63,043 bases of DNA from Rikenellaceae bacterium (GCA_900771005.1 CAAGMI010000189.1:1-63043); one strand, 5' to 3'. Shown: positions 43,683 through 52,483, counted from the first letter of the stretch. Made by a program: numbers and translations. The notes: a model not told the origin generated them from the letters alone.

Positions 43683-46061
43683 CTAGAATACTTCGTCTAC
43701 CGGCTCCTTGAAATCATCAACCTGAGGTGCAGGTGCTTCTTCGCCGTGTCCGAAACTGCGGCGAGGTCTGTCGTTCCTGCGATCCGAATCATGGCGAGGG
43801 CCGCGGTCGGAATCCCTGCGTGGTCCACGACGATCATCTCTGCGAGGGCCGCGGTCTCCACGCTCAGGACGCGGTTTGCGCTCAGGCTCTACATAACCTT
43901 CAGGCTTCTCTGTCAATGCGCGCATAGAAAGACGCATCTTTCCTGTCTTGGAATCAATCTCAAGAAGCTTGACATCGACTTCATCGCCGACCTTGAGGAC
44001 ATCCTCAACCTTCTCTGTCTTGTTCCAGGCAATCTCACTGATATGGAGAAGGCCTTCCTTTCCAGGGAGAATCTCGATGAATGCACCGAACTCAAGGATG
44101 CTTACAACCTTTCCGTGGTATGTTGTGCCGACCTCAGGAACAGCGCAGATACCGCTGATCCAATCCTTGGCCTTCTGCATTGCCTCCTTGTCGTTTGAAG
44201 CGATGTCGACAACTCCTTCGGTGCCTCCTCCAGGAAGTGGCTCCTCGGTAATCGTGATGACTGCTCCGGTCTCTTTCTGAATCTTCTGGATAGTCTCGCC
44301 GCCCTTTCCTATGATTGCACCGATGAACTCGGAAGAAACCCTGAGCTGCTCGATACGAGGAACGAACGGTTTGTAATCCTCACGAGGTTCTGAGATGGTC
44401 TTCATCATCTCACCCATAATATGCATACGACCCTGGCGTGCCTGCTCGAGAGCCTTTTCCAGGACATCATATGAAAGTCCGTCAACCTTGATATCCATCT
44501 GCGTAGCAGTGATACCGTCTGCGGTTCCAGTTACCTTGAAGTCCATATCTCCGAGGTGATCCTCGTCACCGAGAATATCGGTAAGGATCGCATAGCGGTC
44601 ATTAGGTCTCTCGGCATCAGTGATAAGTCCCATTGCAACACCTGCGACAGGTTTGCTGATCTTCACACCTGCATCCATAAGAGCAAGGCATCCGCCGCAC
44701 ACTGAAGCCATTGATGAAGAGCCGTTTGACTCGAGGATATCTGAAACGATGCGAACTGCATAAGGATTCTCCGGAGCTACAGGAATAACAGGCTTGAGAG
44801 CACGCAGAGCGAGGTTGCCGTGGCCGATTTCACGACGGCCGACACCTCTCTGGCTCTTTGCCTCTCCCGTTGCAAACGGAGGGAAGTTATAATGGAGGAC
44901 TACCTGCTGGTCGTCCTGAATGAGAACCTCATCCATCTCCTTCATATCCATCTTGGTACCGAGAGTCACTGAAGCGAGAGACTGGGTTTCACCGCGGGTG
45001 AAGATAGCGGAACCGTGAGCGCATGGAAGGTAATCAACCTCGCACCAGATCGGGCGTACCTGATTGCATACTCGTCCGTCAAGACGGCATCCCTCGTCAA
45101 GAATCATATTGCGCATAGCCTCTTTCTCGACTGCTCCGTAGTAACGGTTCGCAAGTGTGACCTTCTCTGCATACGCCTCTCTCTCAGAAAGTGAATCGCC
45201 AGGTTCAGGAATCGTTGCGATGAATTCATCCTTGATGGCCGCAAAGCCGTCTTCACGCTCGTGCTTCGGCTTGGCTGACTTTGCCAGTGCATAGCACTTG
45301 TCATAGCAGAAATCATGAACAGCTTTCTTGAGTTCCTCATCCTCTATGTCGTGAGGATAATCCCTCTTGTTTACATCCGTGCCGAGCTCGTGCATGAGTT
45401 CCTTCTGGACGCGGCAATGCTTCTTGATTTCCTCGTGAGCGAACTTGATGGACTCGAGCATATCGTGCTCACTTACCTCCTTCATCTCACCTTCAACCAT
45501 CATTATGTTCTCTTCCGTTGCGGCAACCATAAGTTCGAGGTCAGCCCTCTCCATTTCGGAGAATGTAGGGTTGATGACAAACTTTCCGTCAATGCGGCAT
45601 ACTCTGACCTCGGAGATAGGACCGAGGAAAGGAAGATCTGATGTAGCAAGTGCACAGGATGCTGCAAGACCTGCAAGAGCATCCGGCTGAATATCTTTCT
45701 CCGCTGATATCAGTGTAACGTTGACGAATACTTCCAGATGGAAATCGTCCGGCCACAAAGGCCTGATAGGACGGTCTATAAGACGCGAGATAAGGATCTC
45801 ATAGTCTGAAGACTTGCCTTCCCTCTTGGTGAATCCTCCAGGGAAACGTCCTGCTGAATAATATTTCTCCTTGTAATCGACAGTCAGAGGCATGAAATCC
45901 GCTCCGTCCTTAACTTCTGTCGCTGCTGTAACGGTGGCGAGAAGCATAGTGCCACCCATTTTGACTACTGCTGAACCGGCTGCCTGCTTGGCCAGCTTTC
46001 CGGTCTCGATTTCGATCACGCGGCCATCCGCAAGTGTGATCTTTTTGTTGATAATGTTCAT
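43683..46061 (-). CDS. pnp: Polynucleotide phosphorylase
   Basis: A 792-residue exoribonuclease: two RNase PH domains, a KH domain (IIGKGGETIQKIQKETGA) and an S1 domain (YHGKVVSILEFGAFIEILPGKEG). It degrades RNA phosphorolytically, and its 5'-region FTKREGKSSDYEILISRLID and LGDEDHLGDMDFKVTGT are conserved. The last 60 residues form an Arg/Asp/Gly/Pro-rich low-complexity tail with repeated GPRRD units, making it longer than typical PNPase; such tails probably bind RNA. Downstream of rpsO, the usual pairing. Confidence 0.97.
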   Translation of the reverse strand: MNIINKKITLADGRVIEIETGKLAKQAAGSAVVKMGGTMLLATVTAATEVKDGADFMPLTVDYKEKYYSAGRFPGGFTKREGKSSDYEILISRLIDRPIRPLWPDDFHLEVFVNVTLISAEKDIQPDALAGLAASCALATSDLPFLGPISEVRVCRIDGKFVINPTFSEMERADLELMVAATEENIMMVEGEMKEVSEHDMLESIKFAHEEIKKHCRVQKELMHELGTDVNKRDYPHDIEDEELKKAVHDFCYDKCYALAKSAKPKHEREDGFAAIKDEFIATIPEPGDSLSEREAYAEKVTLANRYYGAVEKEAMRNMILDEGCRLDGRVCNQVRPIWCEVDYLPCAHGSAIFTRGETQSLASVTLGTKMDMKEMDEVLIQDDQQVVLHYNFPPFATGEAKSQRGVGRREIGHGNLALRALKPVIPVAPENPYAVRIVSDILESNGSSSMASVCGGCLALMDAGVKISKPVAGVAMGLITDAERPNDRYAILTDILGDEDHLGDMDFKVTGTADGITATQMDIKVDGLSYDVLEKALEQARQGRMHIMGEMMKTISEPREDYKPFVPRIEQLRVSSEFIGAIIGKGGETIQKIQKETGAVITITEEPLPGGGTEGVVDIASNDKEAMQKAKDWISGICAVPEVGTTYHGKVVSILEFGAFIEILPGKEGLLHISEIAWNKTEKVEDVLKVGDEVDVKLLEIDSKTGKMRLSMRALTEKPEGYVEPERKPRPERGDRGPRRDDRRGPRRDSDRGPRHDSDRRNDRPRRSFGHGEEAPAPQVDDFKEPVDEVF

Positions 46062-46093
46062 CTTATTGTTTTCCTTTACGTCTTTTTCGTCAT

Positions 46094-46130
46094 AAAAAAG
46101 GGATGGTACCGCCCGGGCACCACCCCTTGT
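46094..46130 (-). terminator. Hairpin between rpsO and pnp
   Basis: On the minus strand GGGGTGGT and ACCATCCC (46126-46119 and 46107-46100) form an 8-bp stem with one G-U pair, followed by TTTTTT. It lies after rpsO and before the pnp ATG at 46061, so it may end most rpsO transcripts. Confidence 0.8.
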
Positions 46131-46142
46131 CTTTCCTATCGC

Positions 46143-46418
46143 TTATCGACGGAGACCGAGCTCCTTGACGATATTTCTGTATCTCTCGATGTCAATCTGC
46201 TGGAGGTAATCCAGGATCTGACGTCTCTTACCTACGAGGCGGAGAAGTGAACGGCGTGTAACGACATCCTTCTTGTTCTTCTTCACATGCTCGGTAAGGT
46301 GAGCGATACGGTAGGAAAATAAAGCAACTTGACTCTCTGGTGAGCCGGTGTCCTTATTAGACTTCCCGTACTTCGCGAAAATCTCTTGCTTCTTCTCAGG
46401 CATTAAATATTCAGCCAT
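46143..46418 (-). CDS. rpsO: 30S ribosomal protein S15
   Basis: A 91-residue S15, a primary 16S rRNA binder. The conserved block DTGSPESQVALFSYRI and HLTEHVKKNKKDVVTRRSLL are present, ending QIDIERYRNIVKELGLRR. Normal length. It is upstream of pnp, separated by a terminator-like hairpin, and has a hairpin in its own leader. Confidence 0.98.
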   Translation of the reverse strand: MAEYLMPEKKQEIFAKYGKSNKDTGSPESQVALFSYRIAHLTEHVKKNKKDVVTRRSLLRLVGKRRQILDYLQQIDIERYRNIVKELGLRR

Positions 46419-46451
46419 CGTGCAAAAAATTTAGTTTGTTATCAATAATTC

Positions 46452-46485
46452 CGGCCACCGTTGGCCGAAATGGGTTGCAAATTTA
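46452..46485 (-). promoter_or_regulatory. rpsO promoter and leader hairpin
   Basis: The minus strand has the -7 box TAAATTTG at 46485-46478, placing the start of transcription near 46471. The leader then contains a perfect stem CGGCCA/TGGCCG (46467-46462 with 46457-46452) about 34 bases before the ATG. S15 is known to repress its own mRNA through leader structures in several bacteria; a similar role here is only inferred. Confidence 0.4.
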
Positions 46486-46537
46486 TGAAAAATTCTGAAA
46501 ATCAACAACAAATGCCGGATTTTACAGAATTTTTGTC

Positions 46538-48790
46538 CTATTCGGCATCATTTTCCACAGGAGCCTCAGCCGGAGCTTCCTCGACGACGGGTTCTTCAGC
46601 CTCTGCCTCTACAGCCTCGACAACTTCTTCTACGGGTTCTTCTTCCACTGTCTTGTGACGAGGGTATCCGGCCCATCCCAGATTGTCCGTCAGGTAAAGT
46701 ATGCCTACGACTACGGCAAGCGCAATAATGACTCTCAGAAGTTTCCTCCACCAAGGAGTGACTTTCTTGAACGGATCCTTCGTGCGGACTACAGGATATT
46801 TTACCGTATTCGTAAGAGTGGCGCCGAAGAGGATATTCACAAGCACGACTGAGTTGACAGCCCATCCGTTTGCATTGAGGACAGGCCCCAGGTTACGCCT
46901 GCGAAGTTTCTTCCAGGCGATGAAGCAGGCAGGACCGGAGATGACAAGCATCAGGACCACGATAAGCAGGACAGTCTTCCATAAAGGTGTGGTTGACACT
47001 CCGGCAATCAAGTCCTTAAGCACTGAACCTATATATCCGAATGCCATCCCGATGGCGGCAAAGATTCCTGCGAATTTTGCAATGTCAAAGGCAGGTTTCT
47101 TCTCTGTAGCCGTCTTGATGTCGGCATTGTCAGCCTTTTCGACAAGATTTGACACCGCAGCGGAATCCTTCTCCGCAGCCGACTTGTCGATCTTTTCGTT
47201 TATGAAGTTAGCAAGCTTGCGGTAAGGGCTCCAGAAAGCCTGACGGACGCTGATCGGATTGTCGACCACCTTAGTCACCTGGGCATCCCAGGCATAGCCG
47301 TCACGGTCATAGAAGATTGCATTCTTACCCGGTCTGATGTCCCTGATGTTCCCCGCAGTAAGCACTGCCACAATGTTCATTGTATCAGGCTTGGCCTTTG
47401 ACGTGCAGCTGCAATAAATAAGGAACATTCCGCTGAGTTTCGCCATATCCGCATGAGCTCCCATATCTTCCACCTTGATGCAAAGGCGGCAGCACCTCTG
47501 GTCTATGTACAGTTCGCCGGCCTCGAAAGAAGCCCTTCCGGAACGCTCGCGGTCATAGAAATCCACCAGGGTGACATAATTGCGGAGCAGCTTTGCGAAA
47601 TCCCTGTACAGATGCATAAGCTTGTTGACGTCATCGATCGACTCGGACTCAGGTCTGAGCGCTTCATCAGCTGCTATGAGTTCAAGCAGATCAGCCTTCC
47701 TGTCTTCCTTGAGGAACCCTGCTGCAGCCTCGGGACCGAGTTTCTCAACTGCACAGCCCTTCTCTGCCGCTTTCCATGCAAGGAAGGCGTCGAATTTAGC
47801 AAGAACGGCTTTCCACTGGCTCTCGTCAATGCCTTTCGCACCCTTGAAATCCACGTCAAGAACCAGGCTCTTGAGTGCCGCGAACTGAGACTCCCAGGCA
47901 GGGTTGATCTCTTCGAAAGGAAGGATCTTCTCCTTGCGTGGGCGGGCAATAGGACAAAGAGATATCTCTTCTCTGTTAAGGTCCAGGTTCTGCTCCCTGA
48001 TCGCACCTATCTTTTCGGCCGAAACGTCCACGGCCTCCGTCACGCTCTCATCGAAACCGATGAGCTTGCAACGCATGAAATAATCGGCAATCTTATCCTT
48101 GAGGACATTGCAGGCATCATATGCGGCAGCCGTATTCTCCCCATAAGGGAACACTTCCTTGCTGCGCTCTTCCGCGTCATTCCTCCAGGCAACGTAATCG
48201 GCACACTCAGAATAGAATTTCTCAACAAGCTCGGCATTCACTCCGTCAAGTCCGCCACGGTCCTTGACCGAACCCACTGTATCCACGCATGCTGCTATGA
48301 CGGTCTTCAACGCTTCATCTTCAGTGGAGATCGCCGTAACAATCCCGTCACCGTTAAGTGCCGTACCTTCAAAGATGGCAACGCCGTCCGAAGTATCATC
48401 GACGGATATCTCCTTCTTGTCAAGTTTCAGATTCTTCAAGATCTGCAGTGCGGAGCCGTGCAACTTCTTCCCGGCCTCCGTCCCGACGTTGATATTGTCC
48501 AGAGAAAGTACGCTCTCCCCCTTCAGTATCGAGTCCTTGTCCTTGACATACGAGCATAGCCAGTCTGCGGCGCCGACAACGTCTCCGACCTTGATCTTGC
48601 CGTCGGAATCGGCGTCTATCATCTCAAGTGTAGTCCTGTCGATGTCCAGCCCGTTGACAGGGCAACTGAGCACTGTCCACAACTTCTGGTCAAGCTCGCC
48701 GAGATGAGCGATATCCTCTCCGGTTGAAATGTCGACTCTGACTTCTCCCCCCAGGGAGCAATACTTCCAATTGTACTTTTCGCTATTCAT
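46538..48790 (-). CDS. Large EF-hand-like membrane protein, unknown function
   Basis: A 750-residue protein I cannot name. Residues 55-75 (DADSDGKIKVGDV) and about 150-165 (LNGDGIVTA) read like EF-hand calcium loops. The middle 400 residues are helical and acidic without recognised motifs, with a CCRLCIKVED segment. At least three transmembrane stretches lie near the C-terminus (FGYIGSVLKDLIAG; TVLLIVVLMLVISGPACFIAW; LLRVIIALAVVVGILYL), followed by a Glu/Ala/Pro-rich tail. No signal peptide is seen, so the large N-terminal part is probably cytoplasmic. Similar large proteins occur in Bacteroidales by my recollection, uncharacterised. Monocistronic. Confidence 0.7.
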   Translation of the reverse strand: MNSEKYNWKYCSLGGEVRVDISTGEDIAHLGELDQKLWTVLSCPVNGLDIDRTTLEMIDADSDGKIKVGDVVGAADWLCSYVKDKDSILKGESVLSLDNINVGTEAGKKLHGSALQILKNLKLDKKEISVDDTSDGVAIFEGTALNGDGIVTAISTEDEALKTVIAACVDTVGSVKDRGGLDGVNAELVEKFYSECADYVAWRNDAEERSKEVFPYGENTAAAYDACNVLKDKIADYFMRCKLIGFDESVTEAVDVSAEKIGAIREQNLDLNREEISLCPIARPRKEKILPFEEINPAWESQFAALKSLVLDVDFKGAKGIDESQWKAVLAKFDAFLAWKAAEKGCAVEKLGPEAAAGFLKEDRKADLLELIAADEALRPESESIDDVNKLMHLYRDFAKLLRNYVTLVDFYDRERSGRASFEAGELYIDQRCCRLCIKVEDMGAHADMAKLSGMFLIYCSCTSKAKPDTMNIVAVLTAGNIRDIRPGKNAIFYDRDGYAWDAQVTKVVDNPISVRQAFWSPYRKLANFINEKIDKSAAEKDSAAVSNLVEKADNADIKTATEKKPAFDIAKFAGIFAAIGMAFGYIGSVLKDLIAGVSTTPLWKTVLLIVVLMLVISGPACFIAWKKLRRRNLGPVLNANGWAVNSVVLVNILFGATLTNTVKYPVVRTKDPFKKVTPWWRKLLRVIIALAVVVGILYLTDNLGWAGYPRHKTVEEEPVEEVVEAVEAEAEEPVVEEAPAEAPVENDAE

Positions 48791-48827
48791 AGGTGCCTTT
48801 ATTTTTCTTCAAATATAGGAAAAGAAT

Positions 48828-48858
48828 TTTGCACAATTGGAGATTTTGTATAAATTTG
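48828..48858 (+). promoter_or_regulatory. Promoter of tRNA-Ser
   Basis: TTTG (48828-48831), a 19-base spacer and TAAATTTG (48851-48858) match the full Bacteroidota consensus, 16 bases before the tRNA. This is the cleanest promoter in the window. Confidence 0.8.
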
Positions 48859-48874
48859 CAGTCCCTATCGGGAA

Positions 48875-48959
48875 GGAGAGGTGGTAGAGTGGTCGATTAC
48901 GGCAGTCTTGAAAACTGTTGAACTGCGAGGTTCCGGGGGTTCGAATCCCTCCCTCTCCG
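48875..48959 (+). tRNA. tRNA-Ser (TGA)
   Basis: Acceptor stem GGAGAGG (48875-48881) pairs with CCTCTCC (48952-48958), discriminator G. The anticodon loop CTTGAAA has anticodon TGA. The long variable arm of class II tRNAs and the T-loop GGTTCGAATCC are present. CCA is not encoded. An integrase lies just downstream, so the 3' end is the probable attachment site of a mobile element. Confidence 0.96.
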
Positions 48960-48966
48960 CAAAAAT

Positions 48967-49008
48967 AAAGAGCTAAGTGTATTGATTATCAAGCACTTAG
49001 CTCTTTTT
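48967..49008 (+). terminator. Terminator of tRNA-Ser
   Basis: AAAGAGCTAAGTG (48967-48979) and CACTTAGCTCTTT (48994-49006) form a perfect 13-bp stem with a 14-base loop, ending in T's. Its AAAGAG/CTCTTT symmetry also lets it end the minus-strand integrase transcript. Confidence 0.85.
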
Positions 49009-49105
49009 GTTTTCAAAAAAGTTGCACCAAAAATGCACCGAATCCCAAGTCTAACTCCTGTACCAGACTTATTTCAACCCGCATTTATACACAAAAAAAG
49101 AGACC

Positions 49106-50464
49106 CTAGGGTCTCTCTTCTTCCATTTTGAAGCTGTTCAGCAGGGCATTCTGCCGCTTCTTGTCCGTCATGGCTATGTATGGTTTCATGGTGTCATAGT
49201 CAGCGTGGCCAGTGAAGGTCATCACCATCTCCGGAGACATTCCCTCCTCAAGGGCATGCACCACGAATGTTCGTCTCGCAGCATGTGTCCCCAACACCTC
49301 ATAGAGCGGAGCAGTCTTGTAAACAGGTTTCTTCCCGCAATACTGCATCACCTCCACTTCCCTGTCAAATCCCAGCATCTTGCCAATCACCTTCAAGTTG
49401 TCATTCATCTTCTGATTTGATTTTGATGGGAAGGCCTGGCCGTTGGTCGGTATAGAAACATACTTCTTATAGAGTTCCGCGGCCTCGGGCACTAGGAAGA
49501 TTGTCAGGTCATCATCCGTCTTCTTGCTGACAAAGGAGAACTTGGTCGGATTCTTGGGGTCATCAAAGTTCGCACGCCTCAAAATCTCAAGGTCGCTATG
49601 ACGGATAGAGGTAAGGCAGCAGAAACAAAAACGGTCTCTAGTAAGTTCAAGATGACTCATACCTTCCGGGAACTCATAGTTATACAGCTTCTTAAACTCA
49701 TCCCAATGGAGATAGATGACTGCTTTCCTCGGAGCAAGTTTCAGTGACGGAGTATTGTGATTCACCACATCCTTTCCGTGCTTGAGATAACCGCGTTCAT
49801 TCGCCCATTTCAGAATCTGTTTGAAATAGGAAACATGATTCTCGATTGTAGAGTTCTTGTATCCATTCTCGATTAGAAAGGCCTGGTATTCATCAAGAGT
49901 GGCTGGTGTTATCTCATCCATCGCCAGTCTTGGGTTCATCCTGTTGACCTGGGTCTGGACTGCACTTAACTTGTCATAAGAAGGGTGATCCCATTTCTTC
50001 TTCTGGTTCACACTAGACTTGATTGCCAGCGGCCACTCTTCCTCCTGACTGCGGACCTTACAATAGATTTTTGCAAACTCCTTAAAAGACAGGTTCTTCT
50101 CTTTCACGAGCTTCACTGCGGGGTCATAGAAGGATGCGATGGTATACTCCATCCAATCCTGTCTTTCCACCTTGTCGGTCATCTCCTCCAGTCCAGAGGT
50201 CTCAATGATTGACCTTCCGATATGCTCCTTCAGTTTGTCCAACTTCGTGCGCAGGTGTTCCAACTCATACTGCTTGTCACGATTCTCAATGCGAGATATC
50301 TTCCTTATGGCCCCGGCTTTGGAGTCCCAGTCCTTGGGGCTGATGAAAAGACCAGTCTTTCCACCAACCCTAAATGACCTTGACATGCTTACTCTCACTA
50401 GTATTTGAGACATCTTGGTGCTCTTGTCCACTTGTTTGGACAGTTCAAAGTTGATTGTCGCCAT
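49106..50464 (-). CDS. Tyrosine integrase of the element
   Basis: A 452-residue tyrosine recombinase with the Bacteroidota layout: N-terminal arm-binding domain (LFISPKDWDSKAGAI), SAM-like core-binding domain (about 170-260) and catalytic domain. Catalytic residues are intact: Arg in TSIRHSDLEIL (about 287), His394 and Arg397 in THAARR, His420 in TGHADYDTM and nucleophile Tyr429 in MKPYI. It presumably catalyses integration into the 3' end of tRNA-Ser, 150 bases away and facing the tRNA. The HTH gene ends two bases upstream, so they are co-transcribed. Confidence 0.95.
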   Translation of the reverse strand: MATINFELSKQVDKSTKMSQILVRVSMSRSFRVGGKTGLFISPKDWDSKAGAIRKISRIENRDKQYELEHLRTKLDKLKEHIGRSIIETSGLEEMTDKVERQDWMEYTIASFYDPAVKLVKEKNLSFKEFAKIYCKVRSQEEEWPLAIKSSVNQKKKWDHPSYDKLSAVQTQVNRMNPRLAMDEITPATLDEYQAFLIENGYKNSTIENHVSYFKQILKWANERGYLKHGKDVVNHNTPSLKLAPRKAVIYLHWDEFKKLYNYEFPEGMSHLELTRDRFCFCCLTSIRHSDLEILRRANFDDPKNPTKFSFVSKKTDDDLTIFLVPEAAELYKKYVSIPTNGQAFPSKSNQKMNDNLKVIGKMLGFDREVEVMQYCGKKPVYKTAPLYEVLGTHAARRTFVVHALEEGMSPEMVMTFTGHADYDTMKPYIAMTDKKRQNALLNSFKMEEERP

Positions 50465-50465
50465 A

Positions 50466-50771
50466 CTATGCTACCCTATAAGTTGTGAGTTCCTTAATCT
50501 CATCCATGTAGAAGTAGTCCCTTCCTCCAACACTCTTGGCATGAAGATAACCGGAGTTCTTCCACCTATGGATGGTTGATACATTCTTGCCAACAAGCTT
50601 TGCTGCCTCCTTGGCGTTCACCATCTTCCTCTCTTCCAACTTCTCCATCTCCTTGGAGTAGTTCTTCATTGTGTAGTCCACACACTCCCTCATCAAGGCC
50701 TGCAGCTCTTGATAAGTCATAGAAACGGTCACGTTCCTATCATTGAAATCAATTGTTCTTGTACTTATCAT
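50466..50771 (-). CDS. Excisionase-like HTH protein
   Basis: A 101-residue protein with a helical N-terminus and a C-terminal MerR-like helix-turn-helix (NAKEAAKLVGKNVSTIHRWK, then GYLHAKSVGGRDYFY, the wing). This is the HTH_17 type found in recombination directionality factors. One base separates it from the integrase start. It probably bends attachment-site DNA to favour excision, or controls integrase expression. Confidence 0.85.
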   Translation of the reverse strand: MISTRTIDFNDRNVTVSMTYQELQALMRECVDYTMKNYSKEMEKLEERKMVNAKEAAKLVGKNVSTIHRWKNSGYLHAKSVGGRDYFYMDEIKELTTYRVA

Positions 50772-50878
50772 ATACTATACTTTAAATTAACACTATACCC
50801 TTCTCCCTCTCCGGAAGGGCTTCAAGAAAAAAATAACAAACCTTCTCCCGATTCTGCGGGGAAAGTGCATTATCCATC

Positions 50879-51064
50879 TCATTTCTTCTCATTTTGTTCC
50901 TTCATCTGCTCCACGAGACGGATTCGCATCGGTATCACATAGTCCCGATTACACCTATCACAACATCTTCCCGGCCATACCGGCATAGCATCATGTCCAA
51001 GTCCTTCATAGCGCCTGCGGCATATCGGGCACTTCTTCCTTGTGTCTGGTCCTTTCCTCTCCAT
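50879..51064 (-). CDS. Small zinc-ribbon protein
   Basis: A 61-residue protein with two Cys pairs, CPIC (about 12-15) and CCDRC (about 34-38), spaced as a zinc ribbon and separated by YEGLGHDAMPVWPGR. The C-terminus is charged. Proteins of this pattern are frequent in phages and plasmids of Bacteroidota, function unknown. Nine bases separate its start from the serine recombinase stop, supporting a real gene. Confidence 0.65.
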   Translation of the reverse strand: MERKGPDTRKKCPICRRRYEGLGHDAMPVWPGRCCDRCNRDYVIPMRIRLVEQMKEQNEKK

Positions 51065-51072
51065 ATCACCTC

Positions 51073-51720
51073 CTACAATGAGAACATTGCCTTGACCTTC
51101 TTGACGGTGGACTCGCTCACATCAGCCAACTTCGCTGTCTGACGGATGGGGTATCCCTTACGGAGAAGTTTAATGACTTCTTTGTATGCCTCCTCATAGA
51201 CCTCCTTCGGTTTCTTGTATCCGAGATGTCTTCCAAGTCCCGACTTACCGGTCTCTTTGAGATTCTTGTCCACATAGACCTTCCTGCCTGATGACAAGCG
51301 GAAGTAGATCGCATCACGCTCGAGCTGGGCACATGTTCCGAGCACGGCTATCATAATAGTAAGGTAAGGGTTCTCCTTGCCCTCATAGTCATAGATGGAG
51401 ATGGCCTCCTTCTGGAAGTAGATGTTCAGATGGTTGTCCTTACAGAAGCGGATGTTCGCCAAGACCTCATCCACATTACGTCCCAAGCGGGACAGCTCAC
51501 TGATGAGGATGATGTCGATTCCGTTCTCCACTGCGTAGGAGAGGCATTCATTGAGGATGAAGCGATCCTTGTTCTTCTTGGCACCCGAGATGTGCTCCTC
51601 GAAAGTCTTGACCACTTCGATGTCATTCTTGTCAGCGTAAGATGTCAAGTCGATAATCTGACGCTCTGTCGACTGTCTGTCACCTGTTGACGACACTCTT
51701 GCATAGATAATTGCCTTCAT
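51073..51720 (-). CDS. Serine recombinase (resolvase/invertase)
   Basis: A 215-residue small serine recombinase. The nucleophile is Ser10 in IIYARVSSTGDRQST, with ISELSRLGRNVDEVL conserved in the catalytic core. A C-terminal helix-turn-helix (YPIRQTAKLADVSESTVKKVK) binds the site. Family members resolve cointegrates or invert segments by cutting 2-base-staggered palindromic sites. It could act on repeat sites in this element, for example the TGTCCCGGGACA palindromes; this is speculation. Reads toward the integrase module. Confidence 0.93.
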   Translation of the reverse strand: MKAIIYARVSSTGDRQSTERQIIDLTSYADKNDIEVVKTFEEHISGAKKNKDRFILNECLSYAVENGIDIILISELSRLGRNVDEVLANIRFCKDNHLNIYFQKEAISIYDYEGKENPYLTIMIAVLGTCAQLERDAIYFRLSSGRKVYVDKNLKETGKSGLGRHLGYKKPKEVYEEAYKEVIKLLRKGYPIRQTAKLADVSESTVKKVKAMFSL

Positions 51721-52063
51721 TTTTTGAGTTGTTTTCGTTTTGAGTTGTTTTAAGTCTATATGGAGTTTTCAACCCGCCTGTTTTTGAGTTGTATTCTCTC
51801 TTTGACTAATTACACCTCAGTAATTGCGCCGCAACGGATGACACGACGCTTTGTCGCACTCGGTTGTTCAAGTATGACAAGGCCGTCGTCCCAGTATGTC
51901 CATATTTGTCCCGGGACAGGACAGCGGAACGAAATAAAAGAGGAGTCCCACCATATCACATAGTAGAACTCCGTAAGATTTCGAAATCTTGTATCCCCGA
52001 AAGAAGACCGGGGACAAAAGCAAGTATACGAATGTAGCCGTTATCTCCGACACCCGCAAGGCT
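51721..52063. other. Non-coding stretch before the defence block
   Basis: 343 bases between the serine recombinase start and the 124-residue gene end. It must contain the recombinase promoter (TTTTGAGTTGTTTTAAG-like sequence upstream of 51720) and holds repeat A at 51885-51918. Two motifs of the form TTTTGAGTTGT occur at about 51722 and 51739, with a third-like copy near 51782, a short direct-repeat array. No convincing gene. Confidence 0.45.
51885..51918. repeat. GTCCC repeat A with 12-bp palindrome
   Basis: Reads GTCGTCCC, then AGTATGTCCA, then the 16-base core TATTTGTCCCGGGACA (51903-51918), which contains the perfect palindrome TGTCCCGGGACA. The same core recurs at 61061-61076, likewise preceded by GTnGTCCC and GTCC. 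A partial relative lies at 59396. It marks the left border of the defence block. Confidence 0.7.
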
Positions 52064-52438
52064 TTATCTCAACTTTATATATTTGTTTTCAGGTTCCTCC
52101 GCAATCGTGTCTCTGGCCTGCTGGGCAACAATTCCAGCAAGAGGTTTCTGGTCAAAATGAGTGTCTTTCAAGCGCTCCTCCACCTCGTCCGCTGCTAGAT
52201 TGGCCAGGTGCTCCCTATCAATGAATGAACCCTCCGGTGACATTGCCATGTAATTGAGCGCATAGTTCTTGGCTTTTTCGTGGAGATCATCCTTCGTAGT
52301 CGTGCGGTCTTGAAGTACGGACATCTCAACGAACTCAATGCAGTCACTCCACCATGGACAGGATGTATATGAAGGTTTTTCACCTTCAACAATCAAGGTA
52401 TAGTTGTATATATCTAAAATATTTTGTAGCACTATCAT
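52064..52438 (-). CDS. Hypothetical protein
   Basis: A 124-residue acidic, mostly helical protein (DLHEKAKNYALNYMAMSPEG, then HLANLAADEVEERLK) with no recognised motif. One CPWWSDC segment has two cysteines five residues apart. It is divergent from the helicase operon, 145 bases away. Codon use and length are compatible with a real gene, but support is only moderate. It may be part of the mobile backbone rather than the defence cassette. Confidence 0.5.
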   Translation of the reverse strand: MIVLQNILDIYNYTLIVEGEKPSYTSCPWWSDCIEFVEMSVLQDRTTTKDDLHEKAKNYALNYMAMSPEGSFIDREHLANLAADEVEERLKDTHFDQKPLAGIVAQQARDTIAEEPENKYIKLR

Positions 52439-52483
52439 ATTGATATTTATGACGCTTGTGTGCTAGATACTAAGTCTTTTTCA

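Noticed and set aside
47453..48559. 368-codon plus-strand frame opposite the EF-hand-like gene
   Set aside because: It is antisense to a longer frame with clear membrane segments and motifs, and has no family features.
50803..50813. 11-base match (CTCCCTCTCCG) to the 3' end of tRNA-Ser, considered as a second attachment site
   Set aside because: Too short, followed by different bases, and it would leave the serine recombinase and cassettes outside the element.
51760..51963. 67-codon plus-strand frame in the non-coding stretch before the defence block
   Set aside because: No homology-like features, and it spans repeat A; more likely chance.
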